From CAZLYF01 sp964586835 (GTDB taxonomy: Bacteria > Bacillota > Clostridia > Christensenellales > Aristaeellaceae): a DNA stretch of 27,734 nt. The DNA lies in assembly GCA_964586835.1 (NCBI GenBank), contig CAZPIC010000031.1, positions 1-27,734 on the forward strand, given 5' to 3'. Every line of letters starts with the position of its first letter. Position 1 is the stretch's first letter. The notes under the pieces are model-generated. The model saw only the letters and a list, made by a program, of their open reading frames with translations, did no database searches and was not told the DNA's origin. Of this stretch, positions 1-7,192 are shown in pieces. Both the position numbers and the translations under genes were made by a program.

Positions 1-13
1 AAGCTTTTTATCT

Positions 14-36
14 CCACCAGCTCTGCTGGTGGTTTT
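14..36 (+). terminator. Putative intrinsic terminator of a gene left of the window
   Basis: A perfect 7-bp stem (CCACCAG at 14-20, CTGGTGG at 26-32) with a 5-nt loop is followed by TTTT. It would end a plus-strand transcript entering from the left, but no such gene is visible. The T-tract is short, so this is tentative. Confidence 0.45.
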
Positions 37-55
37 GTGGGCTAAAGCGCACAAC

Positions 56-81
56 AAAAATCCCCGCTTTCAATGGCGGGG
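56..81 (-). terminator. Intrinsic terminator of the FMN reductase gene
   Basis: On the minus strand a CCCCGC/GCGGGG stem (76-81 with 62-67) with an 8-nt loop is followed by ATTTTT (61-56). It lies 24 nt past the stop codon of the FMN reductase gene and has the usual Rho-independent layout. Confidence 0.75.
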
Positions 82-104
82 ACTGTCCGGTCCGGCAGGC
101 TTTT

Positions 105-659
105 TCAGCGCAGCCCTTTGAGTGCTCCGCTCCAGGACTCCACCTGATCAAGCAGCGTGTTTAAGTCCTCCACATGCCAGGGTTTTGGGACAAGCCTTGA
201 AAAATCTTCAAAATCAGTGATCAGGTGCAAGGCCACCTGCTGGCGGACATCGGCGACCATCAGCTCGCCCAGGACCCCTCGCAGATGTTCGGCTGCCCGC
301 AGTCCACCCCCGCTGCCATAGCTGACAAGGCCGGCGGCCTTGTTATTCCATTCTGCATACAGGTAGTCAAGGGCATTCTTGAGTGCCCCTGGAATCCCGT
401 GATTGTATTCTGCCGTTACAAAGACAAAGCCGTCGAACTGTGCGATCTTTTTAGCCCAGACCAACGTGTGTTCCTTTTCATACTGGCCGTAACCCGGAAG
501 CCTGGCTTCATCCAGCAGCGGGAGCTTGAAGTCCGCAACGTCCACGAGTTCGTATTGCACACCCTCTCGCTTTTTCGCGTTCTCATAAACCCATTTTGCA
601 ACCCCTTCGCCGATGCGTCCTGGCCGGGTGCTTCCAAGAATAATGGCTATCCTGAGCAT
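105..659 (-). CDS. NAD(P)H-dependent FMN reductase (flavodoxin-like fold)
   Basis: 184-residue cytoplasmic flavoprotein of the NADPH-dependent FMN reductase family (ArsH/SsuE/azoreductase relatives), expected to pass electrons from NAD(P)H through FMN to flavin, quinone, azo or metal acceptors. The N-terminal beta-strand leads into the FMN-phosphate loop GSTRPGR (residues 9-15). EYNHGIPGALKNALDYL (around 84-100) is the second family signature, contacting the isoalloxazine ring and forming the dimer interface. Length is normal for the family. The ATG at 659 is preceded by AGGAGG at a good distance. The gene appears monocistronic, with a terminator downstream and a hairpin upstream at 740-762. 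The acceptor cannot be told from sequence; a role in redox defence fits PerR, catalase and CopA nearby but is inference. Confidence 0.9.
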   Translation of the reverse strand: MLRIAIILGSTRPGRIGEGVAKWVYENAKKREGVQYELVDVADFKLPLLDEARLPGYGQYEKEHTLVWAKKIAQFDGFVFVTAEYNHGIPGALKNALDYLYAEWNNKAAGLVSYGSGGGLRAAEHLRGVLGELMVADVRQQVALHLITDFEDFSRLVPKPWHVEDLNTLLDQVESWSGALKGLR

Positions 660-739
660 ATCTTAACCTCCTGCGCTGATGCGCTTGATCCGGGCGGTTT
701 GCGAAAGACTGCTGCCACAGGACCGCCGCTGGATTTACA

Positions 740-762
740 TTTTGTGGGCTCTGCCCACAAAA
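740..762 (-). terminator. Perfect 10-bp hairpin between two minus-strand genes
   Basis: TTTTGTGGGC (740-749) and GCCCACAAAA (753-762) form a perfect 10-bp inverted repeat around a 3-nt loop. It lies between the stop of the DUF488 gene and the start of the FMN reductase gene, so it probably ends the DUF488 transcript. The U-rich arm is part of the stem and is followed by TGTAA, so it could act on either strand. Confidence 0.55.
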
Positions 763-817
763 CAGATATAACCAGTGCTCAAGCCTTCAAACACCCCGGA
801 GCACGTGAGTCCGGCGC

Positions 818-1183
818 TTAGGGCTGTTGCATAGCCCTCAGGTATTGCTGCAACACCGCAGCCTGATTCATGTCAGGGCTCCGCGCACCGTACAGCAGCG
901 TCACGGTTCCCTCCGTTCCCATCTGTGCCAGTTTGCGCGCCGCAGCCTGCATCTCTGGCTGCGTATCGAGCTCCGTCCGGTAGCGCTCTGCGAACTCCGC
1001 AAACCTCCCGCCTCTGTGGCCAAACCAGGCGCGAAGGGCCGGGCTTGGGGCGACGTCCTTCATCCAGCCGTCCAGCATGGCATGGTCCTTTGACACGCCC
1101 CTTGGCCAAAGACGGTCCACCAGGATACGCTTCCCGTCGCTGGCCTCCACCGGATCGTATATCCGCTTGATGACAATGCTCAT
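818..1183 (-). CDS. DUF488 family protein, YeaO-like
   Basis: 121-residue soluble protein of the DUF488/YeaO family, whose biochemical role is not established. Family hallmarks are present in order: IKRIYDP near the N-terminus, then DGKRILVDRLWPRGVSK (about 17-33), the WMKDVAPSPALRAWFGH block (about 40-56) and a basic/acidic helix with FAERYRTEL. The C-terminal half carries the VTLLYGARSP strand typical of these proteins. Length matches the usual 115-120 residues. AAGGAGG sits about 9 nt before the ATG at 1183, supporting this start. No partner gene is in the same transcript: FMN reductase follows after a strong hairpin. The name is a family assignment only. Confidence 0.88.
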   Translation of the reverse strand: MSIVIKRIYDPVEASDGKRILVDRLWPRGVSKDHAMLDGWMKDVAPSPALRAWFGHRGGRFAEFAERYRTELDTQPEMQAAARKLAQMGTEGTVTLLYGARSPDMNQAAVLQQYLRAMQQP

Positions 1184-1690
1184 CTTCGCTCCCTCCTTGT
1201 CCCCGGCGCCGAAGCATCCGCTCCTGTAGCTTGCGCGTGAACAGCTTCCCTGACTCCCCGCCCGCCACTCACCTGGGCCCGAACGCCGGACTTAGATCAT
1301 ACCCATCTCTTCTAAAACAGGACCATCGCCCCGCTTCCCGGCAGGATCATGGTGACTTAAGCGGTTCCGCAGCTGCCGCTTTTATCCCCGGTGCGTGCGT
1401 TTAGATGAAAAGGCTGAATGAAGGTCTTTTCATTTGAACAAGCCCCATTGACCTCCGACCACAGGGCGCCATCCCATCCTTCACACCGCGGATCGCCGTA
1501 CCTGACATGGCTGTCACCGACCGTCCAATAGCAAAAGGAATCAAGCCAGGTTTTCCGCAGCCTAAAAGGCCCTCTGAAGGCGATCTTTAGCCCACTATGC
1601 GGTCACTCCAGTTTCATCCTGCGTTTACAGGTCTCAGGCGACCTTCCCAGAAAATCCCCACAAGGCTTAAAAGCCCCGTTCATTCCTTGC
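1184..1690. other. Intergenic region, no supported gene
   Basis: About 500 bp between copA and the DUF488 gene. I find no start codon with a ribosome binding site on either strand. The minus strand has a stop-free stretch of 81 codons (1360-1602) without a start codon, possibly a gene remnant. An 8-bp inverted repeat (ATGAAAAG 1405-1412, CTTTTCAT 1426-1433) and the 12-bp palindrome GGCTTTTAAGCC near 1663-1674 are present but lack terminator T-tracts. A minus-strand TATGAT lies near 1300, possibly the -10 of the DUF488 gene, without a clear -35. Confidence 0.6.
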
Positions 1691-4192
1691 TTAATCCCTT
1701 CCTCCCCGGGATGGGACCCCTTCGCTGTGGCGCGCGGAAAAGCCCTTCCAGCGCTTCAGCCGAAGTGCGTTCGTCAGCACGGAGACCGAACTGAAGGACA
1801 TGGCAGCCGCTGCGATCGCGGGGCTCAGAAGGGGGCCGCCAAAGAGGTAGAGGACCCCGGCTGCGACCGGGATGCCCAGCACATTATAGCCAAAGGCCCA
1901 AAAGAGGTTCTGCTTGATGTTGCGGATCGTCCGCCGGCTCAGTTCTATGGCCGAGGGAACGCCCATCAAGTCTGAGCTCATCAGGACTATATCAGCACTC
2001 TCCATTGCCACGTCCGTACCGGAGCCAATCGCGATGCCTACATCAGCTTGCACCAGGGCGGGGGCATCATTGATGCCATCCCCCACCATGGCGACTTTCA
2101 AGCCCTCCGCTTGCATTTTTTGGATCTCCTGCGCCTTATCTGCAGGCAAAACCTCCGCAAGGACGCGGTCAATTCCCAGTTCGGCCGCGATGGCTGAAGC
2201 CGTCCTGCGGTTGTCTCCCGTCACCATGGCAACTTTGAGCCCCATCCCCTGAAGCATTCTCACAGCATCTCTGCTGCCTGCCTTTAGGCTGTCCGCTACC
2301 GCCACGATGCCGGCAAGCTGTCCGTCCATCCCCACGAACATGGGCGTTTTCCCATCGCCTGCGAGCTGAGCAGCCTCTGTCTCCATGACAGCAGCAGAGA
2401 TCCCCCGCTCTTCCATCAGCGACGCGTTTCCCACCAGCAAGGACCTTCCCGCTGCGGAAGCCTCGACGCCATGTCCTGTAATGGACAGGAAATGCTCTGC
2501 CTCGTCCAGCTTAAGCCCTCTGTCACGGGCTCCTGCAACGATGGCCTGTCCTAGTGGATGCTCGGATCCCCCCTCCGCGGAAGCCGCAGCCTGAAGCAGC
2601 GTTTCTTCCGTGAATCCTTCTGCCGCAAGCAGGTCCGTCACCACAGGCTTCCCTTGCGTGAGGGTTCCTGTCTTGTCCAGAACAACCATATCCGTCTGAT
2701 GGGCTGTTTCCAGCGCTTCCCCGCTCTTGATTAAAATTCCGTGCTCAGCGCCCCTGCCCGTTCCCACCATGATGGCGGTTGGCGTGGCGAGGCCCAGCGC
2801 GCAGGGACAGGCGATGACCAGAACCGATATGAAGATCGTCAGAGCAAAGCGGAAATCTCCGCTCCCCACCAGCCAGGCAACCCCCGCCAGCAGGGCGACA
2901 ACGCTGACCGCGGGGACAAAGTAAGCGGACACGATATCCGCCATCTTGGCAATAGGCGCCTTCGAGCCTTGAGCGTCCTCCACCAGGCGGATGATCTGCG
3001 CGAGCACGGTATCCTTGCCCACCTTCTCTGCCCGAAAGCGGAAGGAGCCTGTCGTGTTCAGAGTCGCTGCATAGACCCTGTCTCCTTCCTTTTTATCCAC
3101 CGGCATGCTTTCTCCGGTCAGCATCGACTCGTCCACAGCGCTGCTTCCCCCCGTCAGCTGGCCGTCCACCGGTACCCTGGCCCCCGGGCGCACCACAACG
3201 ATGTCGCCGACCTCCACATCAAAGACGGGAACTTCCTCCTCTTTCCCGTCTCTGATCACAGTCGCTGTCCTGGGCGCCAGCCCCATCAGCTTTCTGACCG
3301 CCTCCCCTGTCCGACCCTTCGATAACGCCTCCAACGACTTTCCGAGCAGGATCAGCGTGATGATCATGCCCGCAGACTCAAAGTAAAGGGCATCGACGGC
3401 ATGCACATCTCCCCCCGCAACCCGCAGGGTATTGTATGCGCTATACAAGAAAGCCGCAGCGGTCCCGATGGCAATCAGAGAATCCATGTTCGGGCTGCGC
3501 TGCCAGAGAGCCCGAAAGCCCACCGTGTAGAACCTGTGGCCTACCGCTAGGACGGGCAGGACCAAGGCAAGCTGTACCGTCGCATAGAGAAGAGGAGCAC
3601 GCATGGGCGCAAGCCACGCTGGAAAGGGCAGCGTCTTCACCATCGGCGCCATCGCCACATACATCAGAGGCAGCGTAAAAAGGGCTGCCAGGATGAATTT
3701 GGCAAACATCGAGCGGACCTCCCTTTGCCGGCGGACTCGGTCCTCTTCCGCAGCGTCCTCCCGTCCCGGTTCTAAAGCCCGATATCCTGCCTTTTCAATA
3801 GCTGCAGTGATTTGGGAGAGGCGCAGTCTCTCCGGTTTGTAGATCACGGAGGCTTGTTCCGACGCGAAATTGACCGAGGCGCTTTCGACGCCCGGCAGGG
3901 TCTGCAGCGCTTTTTCAACGCGCAACGCACAAGCAGCGCAGCTCATGCCTTCCACTGGGATGGTGACACGCCTTTGTGCGCTGTCCTCCACGGCTTCGTA
4001 CCCCAGCTTTGAGACCGCCTCACGGACATCCCCGACCCCGACGGTGTCCGCGTCATATTCCACATAAAGCTTTCCGGCAGCCAGATTGACATTGGCCTGG
4101 CCAACGCCCGGAATTTTCCTAACTTCCTTCTCGACACGCAGCGCGCAGGCAGCGCAGTTCATGCCGCGTACATCCACCACCTGTTTTTCCAT
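1691..4192 (-). CDS. copA: Copper-translocating P1B-type ATPase
   Basis: 833-residue inner-membrane pump, most likely Cu+ export. Two N-terminal HMA domains each carry a metal site (MNCAAC with Cys13/Cys16; MSCAAC with Cys85/Cys88). Eight membrane helices are expected. The actuator-domain TGES is at 359-362, the intramembrane metal motif CPC at 462-464, and the phosphorylation motif DKTGT at 506-510 (Asp506). Further on come the SEHP motif of P1B ATPases, TGDN, and GDGINDAP of the hinge. CPC with two CxxC HMA domains fits the Cu+ (CopA) subgroup. The ATG at 4192 is chosen because HMA1 begins at once and a purine-rich GGAAGGG lies upstream; the frame stays open 20 codons further but those are not HMA-like. 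It is transcribed divergently from the HxlR-family gene. Confidence 0.95.
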   Translation of the reverse strand: MEKQVVDVRGMNCAACALRVEKEVRKIPGVGQANVNLAAGKLYVEYDADTVGVGDVREAVSKLGYEAVEDSAQRRVTIPVEGMSCAACALRVEKALQTLPGVESASVNFASEQASVIYKPERLRLSQITAAIEKAGYRALEPGREDAAEEDRVRRQREVRSMFAKFILAALFTLPLMYVAMAPMVKTLPFPAWLAPMRAPLLYATVQLALVLPVLAVGHRFYTVGFRALWQRSPNMDSLIAIGTAAAFLYSAYNTLRVAGGDVHAVDALYFESAGMIITLILLGKSLEALSKGRTGEAVRKLMGLAPRTATVIRDGKEEEVPVFDVEVGDIVVVRPGARVPVDGQLTGGSSAVDESMLTGESMPVDKKEGDRVYAATLNTTGSFRFRAEKVGKDTVLAQIIRLVEDAQGSKAPIAKMADIVSAYFVPAVSVVALLAGVAWLVGSGDFRFALTIFISVLVIACPCALGLATPTAIMVGTGRGAEHGILIKSGEALETAHQTDMVVLDKTGTLTQGKPVVTDLLAAEGFTEETLLQAAASAEGGSEHPLGQAIVAGARDRGLKLDEAEHFLSITGHGVEASAAGRSLLVGNASLMEERGISAAVMETEAAQLAGDGKTPMFVGMDGQLAGIVAVADSLKAGSRDAVRMLQGMGLKVAMVTGDNRRTASAIAAELGIDRVLAEVLPADKAQEIQKMQAEGLKVAMVGDGINDAPALVQADVGIAIGSGTDVAMESADIVLMSSDLMGVPSAIELSRRTIRNIKQNLFWAFGYNVLGIPVAAGVLYLFGGPLLSPAIAAAAMSFSSVSVLTNALRLKRWKGFSARHSEGVPSRGGRD

Positions 4193-4256
4193 GAAAACCA
4201 CCCTTCCACCATCTCCACGGGCATGCTGGACCGACTGCGACCCTGCCCGCACTTTT

Positions 4257-4284
4257 ATTCTAGCATTTGTTTTCCCGTTTGCAA
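4257..4284 (-). promoter_or_regulatory. copA promoter
   Basis: On the minus strand TTGCAA (4284-4279), a 16-nt spacer and TAGAAT (4262-4257) form a good sigma-A-type promoter, giving a leader of roughly 55-60 nt before copA. The -35 hexamer TTGCAA is its own reverse complement and is shared with the divergent promoter. Confidence 0.7.
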
Positions 4285-4308
4285 GTATACACTAAATTGT
4301 ATTATACT
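4279..4308 (+). promoter_or_regulatory. hxlR-family gene promoter, shares -35 with copA
   Basis: TTGCAA (4279-4284), an 18-nt spacer and TATACT (4303-4308) form a plausible plus-strand promoter. A second -10-like TATGAT is at 4315-4320. AGTATA and TATACT copies in this AT-rich tract form a candidate operator. One regulator bound here could control both directions. Confidence 0.6.
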
Positions 4309-4340
4309 ATCTATTATGATACTATTGCTGCCCGAGCCCT

Positions 4341-4365
4341 CCTTCCCGGCATACAGCCGGGAAGG
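4341..4365 (+). promoter_or_regulatory. Perfect 10-bp hairpin in the hxlR-family 5' leader
   Basis: CCTTCCCGGC (4341-4350) and GCCGGGAAGG (4356-4365) pair perfectly around ATACA. It lies between the promoter and the AAGGAG ribosome binding site (about 4380-4385). No T-tract follows, so it is not a normal terminator; it may stabilise the mRNA or be a binding site. Confidence 0.6.
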
Positions 4366-4394
4366 GAACCACACAATACAAGGAGAACACAGAC

Positions 4395-4766
4395 ATGAAA
4401 TGCGCCACTCCGGGCTGTGGCTGCCCCGTTGATGCAGCCCTCTCCCTCATCGGAGGGAAGTACAAACCCATGATCCTGTGGCACCTGGTCGGAGCGACGC
4501 TTCGCTACAGTGCGCTTCAGAAGCTTGTGCCGCGTGCCACGCCCAAGATGCTCACCCAGCAACTCCGTGAGCTTGAGAAAGACGGGCTCCTGTCTCGTAC
4601 CGTATACGCGGTCGTGCCTCCCAAAGTGGAGTATTCGCTGACCGACCTTGGCCACAGCCTGAAACCTCTCCTCTCCCTCCTGTACGATTGGGGAGAAAGC
4701 TACCTGAAGGCCAATGGGGTGGAGGCGAACTGCGTCATGGCGGAGACTCGCGAGCTGCTACGCTGA
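4395..4766 (+). CDS. HxlR-family winged-helix regulator with N-terminal Cys cluster
   Basis: 123-residue DNA-binding protein of the HxlR family (relatives include YodB, CatR, HypR). The family core CPVDAALSLIGGKYKPMILWHL is at about 10-31, followed by the recognition-helix region LVPRATPKMLTQQLRELEKDGL and the wing with YSLTDLGHSLKPLL. Cys10 aligns with the conserved N-terminal redox cysteine of YodB-type members. Cys3 and Cys8 add an unusual C-x4-C-x-C cluster, and a further Cys lies near the C-terminus (NCVM). AAGGAG precedes the ATG at 4395. The gene is divergent from copA with overlapping promoters, so it probably controls copA and itself; whether it senses copper, disulfide or electrophile stress is not decidable here. 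Confidence 0.9.
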   Translation: MKCATPGCGCPVDAALSLIGGKYKPMILWHLVGATLRYSALQKLVPRATPKMLTQQLRELEKDGLLSRTVYAVVPPKVEYSLTDLGHSLKPLLSLLYDWGESYLKANGVEANCVMAETRELLR

Positions 4767-4824
4767 CAGCAGCCCTGGGGTTTGTTCTTTATGGAAAAGC
4801 CCTGATATAAGGTGCGTCGACCTA

Positions 4825-4853
4825 TTGATCACACGGCTTGGATCCTGTATGAT
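4825..4853 (+). promoter_or_regulatory. Promoter of the FMN-motif/rhodanese gene
   Basis: TTGATC (4825-4830), a 17-nt spacer and TATGAT (4848-4853) give a good sigma-A promoter with a leader of about 75 nt. The leader holds the GC-rich palindrome CCCGGGCCCGGG (near 4883-4894) and AATGAT/ATCATT arms just before the ribosome binding site. Confidence 0.65.
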
Positions 4854-4935
4854 GGTTTCAGAGTCTCTGCGTCGGGACAACCCCGGGCCCGGGCTCTAAA
4901 TGATTTTCAGATCATTACACACAAGGAGGGTGAAC

Positions 4936-6273
4936 ATGTCTATGGGACACAAGCGTTTTGCTTTGCTGCTCGCCGTACTGATGGCGTTTGCGGCACTGGG
5001 CTCCCTGGCCGAGGTCACGCTGGATCAGGTCAACGAATTTCTGAACACCAGCGCCAAGCTGGGCGAGGGTACCAAGGCAAATCCTGTCGCTATCATCCCG
5101 ATTCATCACATCGACGGGCCACAGGAAGAAGACCTCTTCTATGGTTTTGTCTCCTTCAAGTACGAAGCGAGAAACTACATCAAGTACCAGGTAAGTTTCA
5201 TTTCCTGCACCTGCCGCTCCGCTGACGTCAATGTCTGGAGCTCGGCCTACGTGGAGTTGACACTGCCGGAAAGCGGCTTACTGGATGACGCTGTGGTCCG
5301 TACGCTCTCCTTTGATCAGGACAGCACCGGCCGCTACACCGCCGCGTTCTGGGGGGACAGCAATCCCATCCCCTCCGGACAGACCTACGAGCTGTTCAAG
5401 ACGGAATATATCCCCTACTACGTGGGGAAAACCTATGTGGATATCAAGGGCTGGTCCACCATCAGGGACATCGACCCTGCTGACTACAGCGCGGGAGAAG
5501 GCCGGGCCGACTACAGCGTTGACGCCTATACAGGCGCTACCGTCTCCGCGAACAACGTCCTGCGTATGCTGCAAGCCATGTTTGAGTTCCATGGCAGCGA
5601 CCCCTATTTTAAAGATGACCCTGCGGTTGGGGCTTTGTTGTCCACCCCCGCCACAAAGGAAGATGGCGGACATGCCGTCGCAGCAGGAGAGGGCGTAGTC
5701 GAGCTGGCTGAGCTTCCGGCGCCGGTAGACCTGGAAAAAACTTTCAAGCCTTCCAAAGACGACGATGAGATCCCCTGTACGCCTGCCAGCTTCGGTCCCA
5801 CCTGCTCTGCCATCGACAACAGCAACCTGCTGGAGTACATCAACCGTCCGGATGTCCTCTATATCGACCTGCGAGACTTTAGCGACTACATGAAAAAGCA
5901 TTTCCGCAATTTTGAAGTCGTCCCCTTCTTTGCCCTGATCTTCAATGCCGAGGCGCACACCAACGCAGAACTCCCCCAGCTTTACAGCGGTTCACCGGAC
6001 GCTCCGGTCCCCGTATATGAGGAGTCCGACGACTTGCTGAACGCGCTCTTCCCAAAGGATAAAACCCTCTTCCTCTTTTGCCAGAGCGGCGGCCGTGTCG
6101 GCATGATGATGAACATCCTCGCAGCGCGCGGATGGGATATGAGCAAAATTTACAATATTGGCGGCATGGCCCAGTATACAGCCCCCAAATACAAACCCTA
6201 CATCACCGATACCCCTGAAATGGCAATGGAAGCCACCTATTCCTTTGAAGGCTTGACACGCATCGCGCCGTAA
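4936..6273 (+). CDS. Exported protein with flavinylation motif and C-terminal rhodanese domain
   Basis: 445-residue protein with a Sec signal peptide (RFALLLAVLMAFAALGSLAE). The N-terminal half ends in DAYTGATVSAN (D196 to about N206), matching the D-x-x-T-G-A-T-S motif that ApbE flavinylates in NqrC/RnfG-type FMN-binding domains; Thr202 would carry FMN. A C-T-C pair (Cys91, Cys93) lies upstream. The C-terminal ~170 residues resemble a rhodanese domain: VLYIDLRDFSDYMKKHF, then the active-site loop FCQSGGRVG (Cys382) and a final YNIGGM strand. It therefore links a flavin redox module to a persulfide/sulfurtransferase-like module outside the membrane. The ATG at 4936 has AAGGAGG 7 nt upstream; an upstream in-frame start lacks this. 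A strong terminator follows. The substrate is unknown. Confidence 0.8.
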   Translation: MSMGHKRFALLLAVLMAFAALGSLAEVTLDQVNEFLNTSAKLGEGTKANPVAIIPIHHIDGPQEEDLFYGFVSFKYEARNYIKYQVSFISCTCRSADVNVWSSAYVELTLPESGLLDDAVVRTLSFDQDSTGRYTAAFWGDSNPIPSGQTYELFKTEYIPYYVGKTYVDIKGWSTIRDIDPADYSAGEGRADYSVDAYTGATVSANNVLRMLQAMFEFHGSDPYFKDDPAVGALLSTPATKEDGGHAVAAGEGVVELAELPAPVDLEKTFKPSKDDDEIPCTPASFGPTCSAIDNSNLLEYINRPDVLYIDLRDFSDYMKKHFRNFEVVPFFALIFNAEAHTNAELPQLYSGSPDAPVPVYEESDDLLNALFPKDKTLFLFCQSGGRVGMMMNILAARGWDMSKIYNIGGMAQYTAPKYKPYITDTPEMAMEATYSFEGLTRIAP

Positions 6274-6291
6274 AAGCCTGCACAGGGATTG

Positions 6292-6324
6292 AAAGGGGCT
6301 GCCGGCTTCGGCAGCCCCTTTTTT
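6292..6324 (+). terminator. Strong intrinsic terminator
   Basis: GGGGCTGCCG (6295-6304) and CGGCAGCCCC (6309-6318) form a perfect 10-bp stem with a GCTT loop, followed by TTTTTT. It ends the flavin/rhodanese gene 19 nt after its stop. Confidence 0.93.
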
Positions 6325-6382
6325 GTTACGTAAGCCAAACCCCCGTCTCCAACGGTTCAGCCCTGCGCTATGCTTCTCCGCT

Positions 6383-7003
6383 TTACCCGCGCGAGGGTAC
6401 GCAGATATACCAGGCCACGCTCTTTCCGATGGGCACAAGCCTCACGCTTTCAAAGCAGGCGAGCGGCCCTCTTCTGCAGTGAATCATCTCCTCCAGGGCT
6501 TCGGACAAGAAATGCCTGTAGTCGCTCTTTTCAAGCCACTCAAGCAAGGCCGTGATCCAGGTTCCCGGACTCGCGTAGTCATGGATGACCACCGCGTGCC
6601 GGGTCACACGGCTCATCTCCGCGTACAGGCGCGCCCGGTTGACAGCTTTCATCCCGTGGGCGACGTGTGAGGCAAACGATACGTCAAAACGGTCGTGCTC
6701 AAAGGGAAGGCCCGTCAGGGCACTCCCCCGATGGAAGTGGATGCCCTGATGGCCAGGCTTCGAGCGGGCTACTTCCAGCATCTCCTCCGCCTGGTCAAAC
6801 CCGGTCACCTCAAGCCCCAGGCCTGCAAGCACCGAACACAGTGCCCCGGTACCGCAACCCACATCTAAGGCGGAACGGAAGCGCGACAGATCCAAGGCGG
6901 AAGAAGCCCGCGAGATCGCCTCCTCAAAGCCCCTCTTTTGTCGGCCGTAAAACCACCCATAGACCCGGGAGATCCGATTGAAGAGCGCTTCGCTGTTGTC
7001 CAT
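6383..7003 (-). CDS. Class I SAM-dependent methyltransferase
   Basis: 206-residue cytoplasmic methyltransferase. The N-terminus (LFNRISRVYGWFYGRQ) resembles UbiE/MenG-like proteins. Motif I ALDVGCGTGALCSVL (about 44-58) binds SAM, and the acidic end of strand 2 is VTGFDQAEEML. The motif II/III region is FDVSFASHVAHGM, followed by VTRHAVVIHDY where UbiE-like enzymes have the post-motif strand. The substrate cannot be assigned; small-molecule or quinone-like substrates are typical of this group. A GGGAGG lies unusually far (about 13 nt) before the ATG at 7003, so initiation may be weak. The gene is divergent from perR-katA and its 3' end faces the terminator at 6292-6324. Confidence 0.85.
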   Translation of the reverse strand: MDNSEALFNRISRVYGWFYGRQKRGFEEAISRASSALDLSRFRSALDVGCGTGALCSVLAGLGLEVTGFDQAEEMLEVARSKPGHQGIHFHRGSALTGLPFEHDRFDVSFASHVAHGMKAVNRARLYAEMSRVTRHAVVIHDYASPGTWITALLEWLEKSDYRHFLSEALEEMIHCRRGPLACFESVRLVPIGKSVAWYICVPSRG

Positions 7004-7037
7004 CGTGAAGATCTGGCCTCCCTATCATCCCCGTCCC

Positions 7038-7066
7038 ATCATACCGAATTCTACATCCGGTATGAT
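7038..7066. promoter_or_regulatory. 9-bp inverted repeat between methyltransferase and perR
   Basis: ATCATACCG (7038-7046) and CGGTATGAT (7058-7066) are perfect inverted repeats with an 11-bp spacer, so the half-sites are 20 bp (about two helical turns) apart centre to centre. Each outer end reads TATGAT outward, a -10-like hexamer for divergent transcription. This is a likely operator or symmetric divergent promoter, but neither direction has a good -35. Confidence 0.55.
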
Positions 7067-7192
7067 ACCTCCAAACGCGCTCCCTCTCAACGCTTCCTTC
7101 TTCGGAGAGCTGAAATCTGCATCCTGATGACTGAGAAGCAAATTACTGGATATATTCCAGACATAGACCTGTTCCATTTGATTGGAGGCATC

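Noticed and set aside
6938..7192. N-terminal extension of the PerR frame by 85 codons
   Set aside because: It would include the operator-like inverted repeat, overlap the methyltransferase start, and is not Fur-like; the ATG at 7193 has GGAGG and gives standard PerR numbering.
7100..7192. PerR box (TTATAAT-type) upstream of perR
   Set aside because: No sequence with an adequate match was found by eye; only AT-rich fragments such as TATATT are present.
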